Of a DNA stretch of 64,000 nucleotides, positions 33,738-42,720 are shown one piece after another. The position numbers and the translations under genes were made by a program. The notes beneath the pieces were generated by a model that saw nothing but the letters and a program-made list of their open reading frames with translations, was not told the origin of the DNA and made no database searches. Within the stretch, counting starts at the first letter, position 1. Each line of letters starts with the position of its first letter. Origin of the DNA: Deferribacteres bacterium. Its GTDB lineage: Bacteria; Zhuqueibacterota; Zhuqueibacteria; Zhuqueibacterales; Geothermadaptataceae. The stretch covers positions 191,902-255,901 of the forward strand of contig JACKDF010000009.1 of NCBI GenBank assembly GCA_020633655.1, read 5' to 3'.

Positions 33738-35561
33738 TTAAAGATTTTTCAGCCAGGCTTGCCGCAAAGCCAACTGCTTCGGCGATGGATTCTCATCCAC
33801 TTCAAAGACATGCCGTTCAATTTTTTCCTGCGTGAACTTTTTCAAAGTTACCGTTTTTTCTTCGCCATTCCGCAAAACCGTAATTGTATACGATTCATCG
33901 AGACCCAGGGCCGTGATTTCTCGGAAAAGTGAGCGGAACGTTTTCATGGTAAATTCTTGTCCGTTGACGGCGGTTATTTCATCCCCGTTCTCCAAGCCCA
34001 TGGCAAGAGTTTGCTCTGGCAGATCATCAAAGACGATTTTTTCATCGCGCATAGTTAACTTCAAGCCGGCAGTGGTATCGATTTTTCCTGTGTGTAATTC
34101 ATCCGTATAGGTGATGCCGATATTTGCAAAATAATCATGCACCGGCAGTTTTTCCGAATTTTTCACATAGCGATTAAAAAAGTCCGCAATTTCAGGAGAG
34201 GTCATTTGCGTGAAAGTGTTGAAAAATTCTTTCTCCGAAAAAGGTTTGTCAGGGCCAAATCGTTCGGACAGTGCAAGCAGTACTTCCCGCAAGCCACGTT
34301 TCCCTTCCGAAAGCTCCAGAAGCCGTAAATCGAGCAATCCGGCAACGACCGCTCCGCGCTGATAGATATTGAAATATTGGCTGCGCCCCGCTTTGGAAAA
34401 TGAATCCATGGCTAACTGACTGAGGCTGTAGTCTTTCCTGAAATGGTCATTTGTACGAAGCTTACCCCTTTCGATCTTCAGGTAATCATCCAGACTGATA
34501 AGTCCACCGCGCAATTGCATGATGTTCGATGCCCATTCCGTTGTGCCTTCATACAGCCATAAATGCTCTGACGGTTGTGGTTTGACAAAGTTAAAATGTT
34601 CAATCAACTCGCTGTGGATATGCAGTGGCGTGATGATATGGAAAAATTCATGTGCCATAGTCCCAACCAGATCACGGCTCAGCATGGTTTTAATGCTGGC
34701 TTCGCCAAAGGAATAGATAGAGCTGTAGCTGTGCTCCCATGCCCCGCCGCTGAAGACTTCTTTGTTTTCAAAGTGAAATAAAAAGGCGTAGCGATCAACA
34801 GGCAAACCTTTTGTAAATTGAGCGGCTGCGGTAAGTATTTCTTTGGTGCTATCGAGAATTTCACTGGCATTGATACTGTCATTCTGCGAGTAAACATATA
34901 TTTCTACTTTGCTTCCCTGAACATCGACGGATGCTTGGGTCAGTTTTCCAACCAGTATAGGAGAATCGACGATGTGATCGTAGTCATCCGCCATGTAATA
35001 GCCTTGGGAATCCTGGTTAAGCGCTGTGCCGATAACCCATTTTTCCGGATAGTCTACTTTAATCTTCAGCGCTCTGTCCTGCATTCCTGTGGGGTATCCG
35101 AAAACTGTCTGCCCATTGAGGAGCGCATGGTCATCTTCAAAAGACGAGCCGCACATAACATAAATACTGTTGGAGTCCACAGGCGTATCCCATGTCTCAG
35201 CGATGGCATAACGAATTTCAGCAACTTTTTCCGGATGAGCGATTTTCCACTGGTTTGTGGTAATTTGTTCCGTTTTAATTTCACTGCCGTCCTGAGAAAA
35301 AGCTTTGAAGCTACGGACGAATCGGCCCATATCCATCGTCTGGTACGTGCCTGGTGCCGAGGCTGCAAATTGATAGACTGCATTTTCCGGTTTTAAATCG
35401 TGAACAAACAATGTGACTTTAAAGGTGTCCTCCGCACGATCGTTCAGATTAACTTCGTACACCAGGGGGGAAGGCATTGTTTGCTGGTTAATTTGCAGTG
35501 TTGATTTGGTGCAGGCATTCACAAACAGAAACAGGATTGCCAGACGTAAAACAGTTTTCAT
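33738..35561 (-). CDS. M61 family glycyl-aminopeptidase-like lipoprotein
   Basis: A 607-residue metalloprotease. LFLFVNAC is a lipobox, so it is probably anchored in the envelope. Residues about 30-200 form the M61 N-terminal beta domain. GTMAHEFFHIITPLHIHSE holds the zinc-binding HExxH, and WLYEGTTEWASN the third ligand (Glu). A PDZ domain near 500-570 (GLENGDEITAVNGQEF) completes the usual order. Family members cleave N-terminal Gly or Ala or bind folded clients. GGAG precedes the ATG. Confidence 0.88.
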   Translation of the reverse strand: MKTVLRLAILFLFVNACTKSTLQINQQTMPSPLVYEVNLNDRAEDTFKVTLFVHDLKPENAVYQFAASAPGTYQTMDMGRFVRSFKAFSQDGSEIKTEQITTNQWKIAHPEKVAEIRYAIAETWDTPVDSNSIYVMCGSSFEDDHALLNGQTVFGYPTGMQDRALKIKVDYPEKWVIGTALNQDSQGYYMADDYDHIVDSPILVGKLTQASVDVQGSKVEIYVYSQNDSINASEILDSTKEILTAAAQFTKGLPVDRYAFLFHFENKEVFSGGAWEHSYSSIYSFGEASIKTMLSRDLVGTMAHEFFHIITPLHIHSELIEHFNFVKPQPSEHLWLYEGTTEWASNIMQLRGGLISLDDYLKIERGKLRTNDHFRKDYSLSQLAMDSFSKAGRSQYFNIYQRGAVVAGLLDLRLLELSEGKRGLREVLLALSERFGPDKPFSEKEFFNTFTQMTSPEIADFFNRYVKNSEKLPVHDYFANIGITYTDELHTGKIDTTAGLKLTMRDEKIVFDDLPEQTLAMGLENGDEITAVNGQEFTMKTFRSLFREITALGLDESYTITVLRNGEEKTVTLKKFTQEKIERHVFEVDENPSPKQLALRQAWLKNL

Positions 35562-35595
35562 TTCCGCTCCTCAAATTTAACTATTGTGTTTAATC

Positions 35596-35722
35596 TGTTG
35601 AGACTGTCGAAAAAGGGATAAACCGGACGTTGAGCTTGTCGAAACGCCTGGTTCCACGCTCAAATTCGGGCCCTTCTGCAAGCTCAGGGTCCGAATTTGC
35701 ATGTTTTTCTACAATCTCGTCA
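35596..35722 (+). mobile_element. MITE-like repeat, copy B (shortened)
   Basis: Shares GACTGTCGAAAAA, ATAAACCGGACGT, TCGAAACGCCTGGTTCCACG and GGTCCGAATTTGCATGTTTT with the 151-bp element at 40016-40166 but lacks about 24 bases in the middle. It lies upstream of the M61 gene, in a 397-base gap before the dihydrouridine synthase stop at 35959. The rest of that gap (35723-35958) shows no gene. Confidence 0.6.
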
Positions 35723-35958
35723 GAGTTTATTCAATTTTTTTATGATTTCTGAAACTACTGACGAATATGAAATTTCGCTATGACACAAATTGCAATTGCC
35801 CTTGTAAGGAATTGGGCGATTTTTGTTTCACAAAAAGGACGAAAAAGGGAAATTTCTGTTTAACCTTATTAATTCATAAATACCAAGCTTGGACAAGGGG
35901 GCCCCTTTGCTCATAATTAGCTTTACATAATACAGGAATAAACAAGGTTCATTGGATT

Positions 35959-36948
35959 TCAATGGGAGATGAGGTTCTCTTCAGTTGTTTGTTGTTCGGC
36001 AGCAGTTACGATGTTCGCAAAATCGGCAGCGCTGCGTGCTGTAACCAATTTTGCCCGTAATTCTCTCGCACCATGGATGCCACTAATATACTTCGCCACG
36101 TGTTTGCGAAAGAGAATCAAACCATAATCACCTTCATAAAATTCGAGATTGGCTGCGAGGTGTCGCCGAATCATAGTTAATTTCTCAGCAAGGGTTACGT
36201 CCTCTGCATTTTTTCCGGCAAAAATCCATGGATTCCCGATGGCAGCCCGGGCTATCATTACCGCATCACAGCCGGTATGGTCCCACATACGCTTTATGTC
36301 CTCGACCGAAGTCACATCGCCATTGCCGATGACTGGAATCTGTGCCATACTTTTAATCTCCGCAATGGCATCCCAATTAGCCTGCCCTTGGTACGCTTGT
36401 TTTTTGGTACGACCGTGCACTGCCACAAGTTGGGCTCCGTTTTCCTGCATTGCGCGTACAACATCACGGTAATTCAAGCTATCGTGGTCCCAGCCAAGGC
36501 GGATTTTCCCCGTAACCGGAAATGGCAACTCACGGCTTAAAAGATTAAAGATATACCCGATTTTGGAGGGATCTTTCAACAGAGCTGCGCCCGCTCCTTT
36601 TCCGGAAACTTTTTTCACCGAGCACCCCATGTTAATGTCGATAATGTCCGGCTGCAATTCGGAAATGCGCTTGGCGGCTTCGAGAATAACTTCAGGATTA
36701 GCACCAAAAATCTGGAAAACGACGGGCCGTTCCTCTGTTGCATAGCGCAGCATTCGCAATGATTTTTGGTTGTCGCGAATGATAGCTTCTGTGGAAACAA
36801 ATTCTGAATAACTCATTGCCGAGCCCAATTCACGGCAAATGGAACGGTAGGGCAGATCAGAAAAACCAGCCATCGGCGCCAGAATTACACGACCGTAAAC
36901 CGGGATCGGGCCAACGTGAAAGGAAGGGGTTTTTGTTTTATGATTCAT
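35959..36948 (-). CDS. dusB: tRNA-dihydrouridine synthase (DusB-like)
   Basis: 329 residues from the ATG at 36948, chosen so that MNHKTKTPSFHVGPI leads directly into the core; the frame is open 37 codons further without family support. VILAPMAGFSDLPYRSICRE opens the FMN-binding TIM barrel. DINMGCSVKKVSGKGAGAALL carries the catalytic cysteine, where the usual GCP is GCS. GKIRLGWD, VHGRTKKQAYQG and IGNGDVTSVED are further Dus blocks. It reduces uridines to dihydrouridine in tRNA. The ribosome site is weak. Confidence 0.88.
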   Translation of the reverse strand: MNHKTKTPSFHVGPIPVYGRVILAPMAGFSDLPYRSICRELGSAMSYSEFVSTEAIIRDNQKSLRMLRYATEERPVVFQIFGANPEVILEAAKRISELQPDIIDINMGCSVKKVSGKGAGAALLKDPSKIGYIFNLLSRELPFPVTGKIRLGWDHDSLNYRDVVRAMQENGAQLVAVHGRTKKQAYQGQANWDAIAEIKSMAQIPVIGNGDVTSVEDIKRMWDHTGCDAVMIARAAIGNPWIFAGKNAEDVTLAEKLTMIRRHLAANLEFYEGDYGLILFRKHVAKYISGIHGARELRAKLVTARSAADFANIVTAAEQQTTEENLISH

Positions 36949-37200
36949 ACAACTATATTTTAAAATGGAAAGTAACTCGACCCACGCTGCGTCGTGTGCG
37001 TCTTGAATGAAAAAAAATGAGCGCCTATTATATAAAATAACTGGAAATAATGCAAGCATCCTCAGTTTTGTTTGTTCGTGGCATTTATTTTGTAAAAAAA
37101 TGTCGATGATTTGAAAAGAGGCTAAAATTCCTTGACTCTTGGAGTGATTTCATTAAATTATTTAGCGGTTTTATGAAATCCGGACTGGAAGGCACTAAGT

Positions 37201-37620
37201 ATGAAAAATCATTTAAAAATTTTTTTAGTATGTCTCACTCTCGCTTCGGGGTTGCTTTTTGCTGATTCCATACTGAAAAGATTTGATGTAAATCCGGGAT
37301 ACAACAAAGTAACCGTTATTTGGGAAACTGCAGAAGAGACCGGCATTAAGGGTTATGAGCTGCAACGAGGCTTAACGGAAACCAGTTTTTCACGGCTCAC
37401 CTATATGGATTGTAAAAACGACAATCAGTCATCTCACAAATATGAGTATGAAGATATGTCCGTTTTCAAAACATCAACCGCTGGAGCCCGGACTTATTAC
37501 TATCGAATTAAAATCGAAAAAACAGACGGTAGCTTTGAACTCTCAGCAGTAGAAAAGGTCGTGCCCACCGTTTCAAGCGCGCGTCAGACCTGGGGAAGTA
37601 TTAAAGCGATGTTTCGTTAA
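37201..37620 (+). CDS. Small exported fibronectin-III-like protein
   Basis: A 139-residue protein with a signal peptide (MKNHLKIFLVCLTLASGLLF) and one beta-sandwich resembling FnIII: YNKVTVIWETAEETGIKGYE, then YYYRIKIEKTDGSFELS. Similar stand-alone domains occur in FCB-group extracellular proteins and may serve as adhesin or scaffold parts. GGAAGG precedes the ATG, and a rho-independent terminator follows about 80 bases after the stop, so it is probably a single-gene transcript. No function can be given. Confidence 0.65.
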   Translation: MKNHLKIFLVCLTLASGLLFADSILKRFDVNPGYNKVTVIWETAEETGIKGYELQRGLTETSFSRLTYMDCKNDNQSSHKYEYEDMSVFKTSTAGARTYYYRIKIEKTDGSFELSAVEKVVPTVSSARQTWGSIKAMFR

Positions 37621-37701
37621 ACTTCCCTCACTAGCCCGGTTAGTGAAACTAACGCTCACACTTCAGGAATCGGGGAGTTGAGGATATCAGTAAAAAATTT
37701 T

Positions 37702-37726
37702 GGCAGCCAAATGGTTGCCTTTTTTG
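37702..37726 (+). terminator. Rho-independent terminator
   Basis: GGCAGCC and GGTTGCC pair (one G-U) around AAAT and are followed by a run of seven T. It lies after the FnIII-like gene and 28 bases before the DUF998 gene. Confidence 0.7.
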
Positions 37727-37754
37727 TTTCTACACAAAGGTATTTGATAAAAGA

Positions 37755-38378
37755 ATGAAACGAACTTCACAGCTTTTATTTGTACTCTATCTTTTAGTCG
37801 TGTTGATTGCCGGCATGCTTGCACCGAATTATTACATAATTACCCGCAATACAATTTCTGAATTGGGGGCACAAGGCTTTCCCAATGCCTGGTTAATGCG
37901 CGCGGGATTTTTTATTCTGGGGAGCGCAGTAACTGCAATGGTTTTTGCTTTGAGCAAAACAAAACGATGGAGTTTCTTACAGGCATCTGCATTGATGGGA
38001 CTCCTCATATATGCCGGCGCTCTTTTTATTTTGGGCTGGTGGTCCGACAAGAATTTCTTCGTACTGGATCACAATCTGGATTCATTCCTGCATGAATTTT
38101 TCTATCGCATATCGTTGCTCTTTTTTCTGCTATCGGTGACTTTGAATGCCATGGTCGTCAAGGACAAAAATTTTATAATTCTCAGTGTTTTTACCTTTTG
38201 CGCCGTGCTCATCTTGCGTTATCTTTTTTCTGAATTTGTGGATTATCAGGGCATTACGGAGCGAATGATGCAGGTTGTGGTTGTTTATTGGCTTTTAAAA
38301 TTAAATTCTGTGCCGGAATATTTCTTTAGCAAGATTGAAAATGATATGGGAAAAATTGCGAGCACTTTGGTGAAATAA
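37755..38378 (+). CDS. DUF998 family membrane protein
   Basis: A 207-residue protein with six hydrophobic segments, beginning LLFVLYLLVVLIAGMLAPNY. NTISELGAQGFPNAWLMRAG after the first helix is the conserved DUF998 block, and HNLDSFLHEFFYRIS resembles its histidine-bearing loop. The family is of unknown function. It has its own leader after the terminator and is followed by a SpoU methylase with a 93-base gap. Confidence 0.75.
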   Translation: MKRTSQLLFVLYLLVVLIAGMLAPNYYIITRNTISELGAQGFPNAWLMRAGFFILGSAVTAMVFALSKTKRWSFLQASALMGLLIYAGALFILGWWSDKNFFVLDHNLDSFLHEFFYRISLLFFLLSVTLNAMVVKDKNFIILSVFTFCAVLILRYLFSEFVDYQGITERMMQVVVVYWLLKLNSVPEYFFSKIENDMGKIASTLVK

Positions 38379-38471
38379 TCGAATTTAAAGAAAATTTTCG
38401 GATTCGTTCTGCACAAAAAATTCAAAAGAAGACCGGGCAATTGAATCCTTTTTACAAATCCAAAGTCTGCC

Positions 38472-39164
38472 ATGGATAACCAGACAAAGCAAGAATTGAT
38501 GACTTACCTTTCGAGGTATATCACCCAGAATAAACTCGACCGTATTGAGGAAGTATTGCAAAACCGGACACGCTACATCGCGGTTGTGACCGACGATTTG
38601 TACCATACCCACAATGCAAGCGCTGTCATTCGATCGTGTGAGTGCTTTGGAATCCAGGACCTTTATGCGATCGAAAATACCAACATATTTCAAATGCATA
38701 AAGCCATCACCTCAGGCGCTGGTAAATGGATTGACATCCTTCGTTTCCCCGAAAAAGGGGAAGAAAATATTAAAATGTGTGTGCGTGAGTTGCGGCGGAA
38801 AAAATACCGGATAGCGGTTACGACACTTGAAGAAAATTCAGTTACACCCGATGAAATTTCGCTGGATGAACCTGTCGCCCTCGTTTTTGGAAATGAGGAG
38901 GTCGGCGTAAATCCACTGCTTTTAAAAGAAGCGGATATCCATGTGAAAATTCCGATGTACGGTTTTACACAGAGCTTCAATATCTCGGTGAGTGCGGCAT
39001 TGCTGGTCTCCCCGTTGATCGAACGGCTGCATAAATCAGGGATTGAATGGCAGCTCTCGGAGCAGGAAATATTTGATTTGCGCCTCGATTGGATTCGCAG
39101 GGTGGAGGGGAGCAATTCTCGAAAAATGGAATTGTTGGAGAAGCATTTTTTTGAACATAGATAA
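38472..39164 (+). CDS. SpoU/TrmH family RNA 2'-O-methyltransferase
   Basis: 230 residues with the trefoil-knot SPOUT fold. VVTDDLYHTHNASAVIRSCE near the start, LVFGNEEVGVNP and the knot motif YGFTQSFNISVSAALL are all present. It resembles TrmH, which methylates G18 of tRNA, by length and by the HNASAVIRSCE block; no substrate can be proved. The C-terminal SEQEIFDLRLDWIRR is also TrmH-like. There is no clear Shine-Dalgarno, yet no other start fits. An SDR gene follows after 17 bases, so the two may be cotranscribed. Confidence 0.87.
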   Translation: MDNQTKQELMTYLSRYITQNKLDRIEEVLQNRTRYIAVVTDDLYHTHNASAVIRSCECFGIQDLYAIENTNIFQMHKAITSGAGKWIDILRFPEKGEENIKMCVRELRRKKYRIAVTTLEENSVTPDEISLDEPVALVFGNEEVGVNPLLLKEADIHVKIPMYGFTQSFNISVSAALLVSPLIERLHKSGIEWQLSEQEIFDLRLDWIRRVEGSNSRKMELLEKHFFEHR

Positions 39165-39181
39165 AAATTGGAGAGAGAAAA

Positions 39182-39970
39182 ATGGCAAAGAGCGATTTGC
39201 TGCAGGCTTATTGGCAAAATAAAACTGTACTTATAACCGGGGCTTCTTCCGGACTTGGTATCGCGATTACAAAAGCATTGGCACCGTATCACGTCACCTT
39301 TGGTTTGCTAAGCCGGCGAAAAGATAAAATGGTCGAGCTTGCCGAGTCGCTTAGCCAGGGCAACAGCCGTTTCTGGATTCGCGTGTGCGATGTGCAGGAT
39401 CGTGAGGATGTTTACGAAGCGGTGAATGAATTTAAAGAGTATGCAGGCCGTATCGATGTGGTGTGGGTGAATGCTGGAGTGGGCGCCAAATCCAATCTGT
39501 TCAAATGGGAATGGGAGTCCTTTGAATCCTGCATGCAAACAAATCTGATGGGAGCGGTTTACACCACGAAAGCTTCTCTGGAAGTCATGATTCCACAAAA
39601 TCATGGGGCCATAGTCGCAATCAGTTCTGTTGCTTCAATGCGAGGTTTGCCGGGCAGTAGTGCGTACAGCATGACAAAAATCGCGCTCAACACGATGATG
39701 GAAAGCCTCGCCACACAAGCGAGAGATATTCAGTTTACTTCCATTTTGCCCGGGTGGGTTGAAACCCCAATGACTGCAGGCCGGAAAAATTTATGGTGGC
39801 TCATTCCTGCTGACAAAGCAGCGCAGAAAATGATAACCGCTGTGGCGAGAAAGAAATTTAAATATATTTACCCCTGGCAAATGTTTCTGTTATACCATGC
39901 CATGCGCAGCTTGCCCACCGGATTTTATATAAAAGCAGCCAGAAAATTGTTCATGGGGAAAAAGAAATAA
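39182..39970 (+). CDS. Short-chain dehydrogenase/reductase
   Basis: A 262-residue classical SDR: TGASSGLG binds the nucleotide, NAGVG stabilises the fold, and the catalytic Ser lies in SSVASMRGL with Tyr and Lys in YSMTKIA. The end LPTGFYIKAARKLFMGK is typical of the DltE/YqjQ-like subgroup. GGAG sits before the ATG. Substrate unknown; it shares a transcript with the SpoU methylase by spacing alone. Confidence 0.85.
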   Translation: MAKSDLLQAYWQNKTVLITGASSGLGIAITKALAPYHVTFGLLSRRKDKMVELAESLSQGNSRFWIRVCDVQDREDVYEAVNEFKEYAGRIDVVWVNAGVGAKSNLFKWEWESFESCMQTNLMGAVYTTKASLEVMIPQNHGAIVAISSVASMRGLPGSSAYSMTKIALNTMMESLATQARDIQFTSILPGWVETPMTAGRKNLWWLIPADKAAQKMITAVARKKFKYIYPWQMFLLYHAMRSLPTGFYIKAARKLFMGKKK

Positions 39971-40015
39971 GCGTTTTTCATTAAGTTGTCCCCGGGGCCC
40001 ATGGAGTACCAACTC

Positions 40016-40166
40016 TGACGTGACTGTCGAAAAAGTGATAAACCGGACGTTAAGCTTGCCTGCACTGAGTAAATTCGAAGTGTCGAAACGCCTGGTTCCA
40101 CGCTCAAATTCGGGCCCATCGGCATGCTCAGGGTCCGAATTTGCATGTTTTTCGACGGTCTCGTCA
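40016..40166 (+). mobile_element. 151-bp MITE-like repeat, copy C
   Basis: Both ends read TGACGnGACnGTCGAAAAA inward, 16 of 18 bases matching, so it has terminal inverted repeats. Same length as the inverted copy at 8177-8327. It includes a 24-base stretch (about 40060-40083) with TGCACTGAGTAAATTCGAAG that the 35596 copy lacks. Intergenic and non-coding, between convergent genes. Confidence 0.6.
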
Positions 40167-40234
40167 GGTTTTTTTTCTTCGGTTTTTGAAACTCCTATTG
40201 AGCAAGCTTGGCGCATTGGGTTTTTCGTAATGTT

Positions 40235-40672
40235 CTAAAATTGCCGTCTTAAATTTAAACTCCATGAGTGAAGTTTGTGGTCGCCGACAAAGGTTGTCCC
40301 GCGATTGTAATACTTGTCCTCCTCCTGCATCAGCATGACTTCGGAACCCATGTAGTCGCCTTCTTCGCTGTAAAATTGAGAAATGATGGTTTCAGCTATC
40401 AGCAAAAATTTCCCCTTTAAATTTCCCATAAGCGTATGCTCAGCCTGCCAATTCAAGAAGTCATTTTTTTCATTCCAGGGTTGTATCTCCCACTCATGCC
40501 GAACGTCCGGTTCCAGTGGATCCGCCAATTCAATCCAGCTTTCATATAGCCAAAGATGATCGTGATGTTCGATGCGAAGCGTGCCCTCTGCAGCGAAGAC
40601 GACATCGCTTTCGTTGGTGTATTTTCCCTCAACTTCCCATGTACCTGGTGTAAGAATCAAAGTGTGTTTCAT
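40235..40672 (-). CDS. Hypothetical beta-rich protein
   Basis: A 145-residue protein rich in Trp, His and acidic residues with alternating strands (TPGTWEVEGKYTNESD, GTLRIEHHDHLWLYESWIEL, HKLHSWSLNLRR). The pattern suggests a small lipocalin-like or beta-barrel cytoplasmic protein; no signal peptide is seen. It does not match a family I recognise. It ends about 70 bases after the 151-bp element and has an AGGA near the ATG. Confidence 0.5.
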   Translation of the reverse strand: MKHTLILTPGTWEVEGKYTNESDVVFAAEGTLRIEHHDHLWLYESWIELADPLEPDVRHEWEIQPWNEKNDFLNWQAEHTLMGNLKGKFLLIAETIISQFYSEEGDYMGSEVMLMQEEDKYYNRGTTFVGDHKLHSWSLNLRRQF

Positions 40673-40763
40673 CCATGTATCCTGTGACGATTCGAATGCG
40701 CTGTACTTTCATTTATTCAAGCATTTTTGAGATTTTCGACTATCCTGCAAAGGGATCAGTCTC

Positions 40764-40789
40764 AATCTTGGTGTTTATGAATTAACAGG
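40764..40789 (+). repeat. TTTATGAAT-family intergenic repeat
   Basis: CAATCTTGGTGTTTATGAATTAACAGG matches the words near 5336-5372 (reverse), 17208-17232, 52087-52117 and, more loosely, 53255-53300. It adjoins the stop codon of the CsgG-like gene. Confidence 0.45.
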
Positions 40790-41755
40790 TTAGAGCTGTT
40801 CCTGCAATTGCTGCATTTCCTCTATTCGCTGATCTAACTTTTGCAGCGCACGCGCATATTTGTCCTCTGCCTGAATCCTGTATGCTATTTCAAAATTTTC
40901 CCTGGCTTCGTCAAACTGATTTGTGACCATGTATCCAAGGCCAAGGTTATAATATGCTTTATCGACCTTGTTGCGACTGTGTTTATATTTTTCCACAGCA
41001 GATTGGAAAATTGTGATGGCTTCATCCCAATCGCCAATTTTCGCCATATCGTAGCCATGTTTTAGCTCAGGCATTTTATCGTCCATGGCAAAGGAGACGG
41101 CTACATTTTCGGTGTAGGGTGCAATTTTGTGCATAAAATTAGTTACGATATGTTCGCGACAGCGGTTGAAAAGTGCTTTGTCATCAATTTCCTCCGGCCT
41201 TTTATCGTCGCGGTATTGTGTCTGGGATACCGATTTATCCAGTTTGTTGATGGCAATGATTTTTCCGGTTTGCAAATCGACGACACGCAAAGTGACAGTG
41301 ACTTTAGCTGTGCCTTTGCGTTGCCATTTTACGGTCGTTTTGCCGCTTTTTTTATCGAACTCATCCTCGTGGGACAGATCTTCCGCATAGTCGTATTCCG
41401 AGACATTTCCAAATATGAGTGCTGCGGCACCGATAAGCTTTCCGACTTCAACGGCCGTCGATTCGTCGACGTAACCCGAAAGCGTAAGGGAGTGCTCCTC
41501 CAGAATCCGGTCAAGATGCTGGCGGTCAAGCACTTCGAACCTTCTCGATTGAAAAAGAGCAATAGTTAGATCGTCTGTCAGTTGTCTGCTGCCTCTGCCG
41601 GTTATTTCGCCTATAGCGATTTTGTTAATATTTTTCAGATTTATTTCCGCTGGTCGAGTGACCGGCACAGTCACGCTGCTGGAGCTGCACGCGCTGATAA
41701 ACATCACGATGGACAAGTGCAGGAAAATTGTCTGAATTCTTCTGGAAATCTGCAT
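40790..41755 (-). CDS. CsgG-like lipoprotein with TPR tail
   Basis: 321 residues. LSIVMFISAC is a lipobox. Residues about 40-230 resemble the CsgG/HfaB curli-secretion fold (KIAIGEITGRGSRQLTDDLT, FEVLDRQHLDRILEEHSLTLSGYVDES, GAAALIFGNVSEY). About 235-321 are TPR helices (DEAITIFQSAVEKYKHS, AYYNLGLGYMVTNQFDEARE). It is probably an outer-membrane or periplasmic lipoprotein. No curlin genes lie near, so a curli role is not supported. Confidence 0.8.
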   Translation of the reverse strand: MQISRRIQTIFLHLSIVMFISACSSSSVTVPVTRPAEINLKNINKIAIGEITGRGSRQLTDDLTIALFQSRRFEVLDRQHLDRILEEHSLTLSGYVDESTAVEVGKLIGAAALIFGNVSEYDYAEDLSHEDEFDKKSGKTTVKWQRKGTAKVTVTLRVVDLQTGKIIAINKLDKSVSQTQYRDDKRPEEIDDKALFNRCREHIVTNFMHKIAPYTENVAVSFAMDDKMPELKHGYDMAKIGDWDEAITIFQSAVEKYKHSRNKVDKAYYNLGLGYMVTNQFDEARENFEIAYRIQAEDKYARALQKLDQRIEEMQQLQEQL

Positions 41756-41859
41756 AAATTACTCCTATCTTAAAGACGATGTATATCCCATAGTTCGTCG
41801 CGAGAGTAGGTTTAATAAATAAATGAGTGAGTTGCAATTTAAAAAATAGAAGCAGGAAT

Positions 41860-42720
41860 ATGGATATCAAACAACAATACATACAGGAAATTGTTGAAAA
41901 TAGAGACAGCGGTGCCAGTGAATTAGCACGGCGTTGCCTGGAGATCGTCACGGATATCATTTGGAAAATTCAAACCAATGGTGTCGCTGAAATGAAAAGC
42001 GAAATTATCGACTTCGCGCATGCATTGCAGGCCGCCCGGCCAAGCATGTCTCCCATAAAAAATTTATTGCAAACCTGGCTTGATAATTTACAAACCTTAC
42101 CCACTTTTACACTGCAGGAATTCCGCCTGGAGGCTATGAAAACGGCGGAAGATTTAATCGAAAGCTCAAAAAGGGCAGTCGATGAGGCTGCAACAACTCT
42201 GTCGCAGCTCATCAAACCCAACAGCAGGATAATGACTTACAGTTACAGTTCGACGGTTTTTTCGCTTATAAAAATATGCCGCAACTCCGGTATTCAGTTG
42301 TTTATTCCGGAAAGCAGGCCCCTTTGCGAGGGGGCACGTCTTGCCGAAACGACAGCAAAGTTGGGCGTGGATACGACAGTAATAACCGAGAGCCAAATCG
42401 GTTTGATCGTGCCTAAAGTTGACCTGGTTGTTGTTGGTGCTGACACTGTTTTTAAAAATGGTGACGTGGTGAATAAAGCAGGCACAAGCCTCATCGCTAT
42501 GGCGGCTCACGCAGCGAATAAACCATTTTACGTGGCCTTTGAAAAATTCAAACAAGCAAACGCGGAGGAGCACTCAGTGGAGTTGGAGAGTATGGCTGAA
42601 TCGGAGCTGGGTTTAAAAGAGCAAGCCAACTTGCGTGTTTTTAATTATTATTTTGATATTACACCAGCGCACTACATTACTGCCTGGATAACCGAAGATG
42701 GAGTGAGGTTGAATCGATGA
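41860..42720 (+). CDS. eIF-2B/MtnA-like sugar-phosphate isomerase family protein
   Basis: 286 residues from the ATG at 41860 (AGGA upstream). The C-terminal half has the IF-2B fold: ESRPLCEGARLAETTAKLG near 160-180 and VVVGADTVFKNGDVVNKAGT near 205-225, whose Asp and GxxxNKxGT are diagnostic. Relatives include archaeal ribose-1,5-bisphosphate isomerase, MtnA and eIF2B subunits. A sugar-1-phosphate isomerase is more likely than a translation factor in a bacterium, but the substrate is open. The stop overlaps the next start by four bases (ATGA), showing coupled translation with a phosphodiesterase. Confidence 0.75.
   Translation: MDIKQQYIQEIVENRDSGASELARRCLEIVTDIIWKIQTNGVAEMKSEIIDFAHALQAARPSMSPIKNLLQTWLDNLQTLPTFTLQEFRLEAMKTAEDLIESSKRAVDEAATTLSQLIKPNSRIMTYSYSSTVFSLIKICRNSGIQLFIPESRPLCEGARLAETTAKLGVDTTVITESQIGLIVPKVDLVVVGADTVFKNGDVVNKAGTSLIAMAAHAANKPFYVAFEKFKQANAEEHSVELESMAESELGLKEQANLRVFNYYFDITPAHYITAWITEDGVRLNR

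Noticed and set aside
40790..41755. Curli secretion locus
   Set aside because: The protein is CsgG-like, but no curlin, CsgE or CsgF genes lie near.
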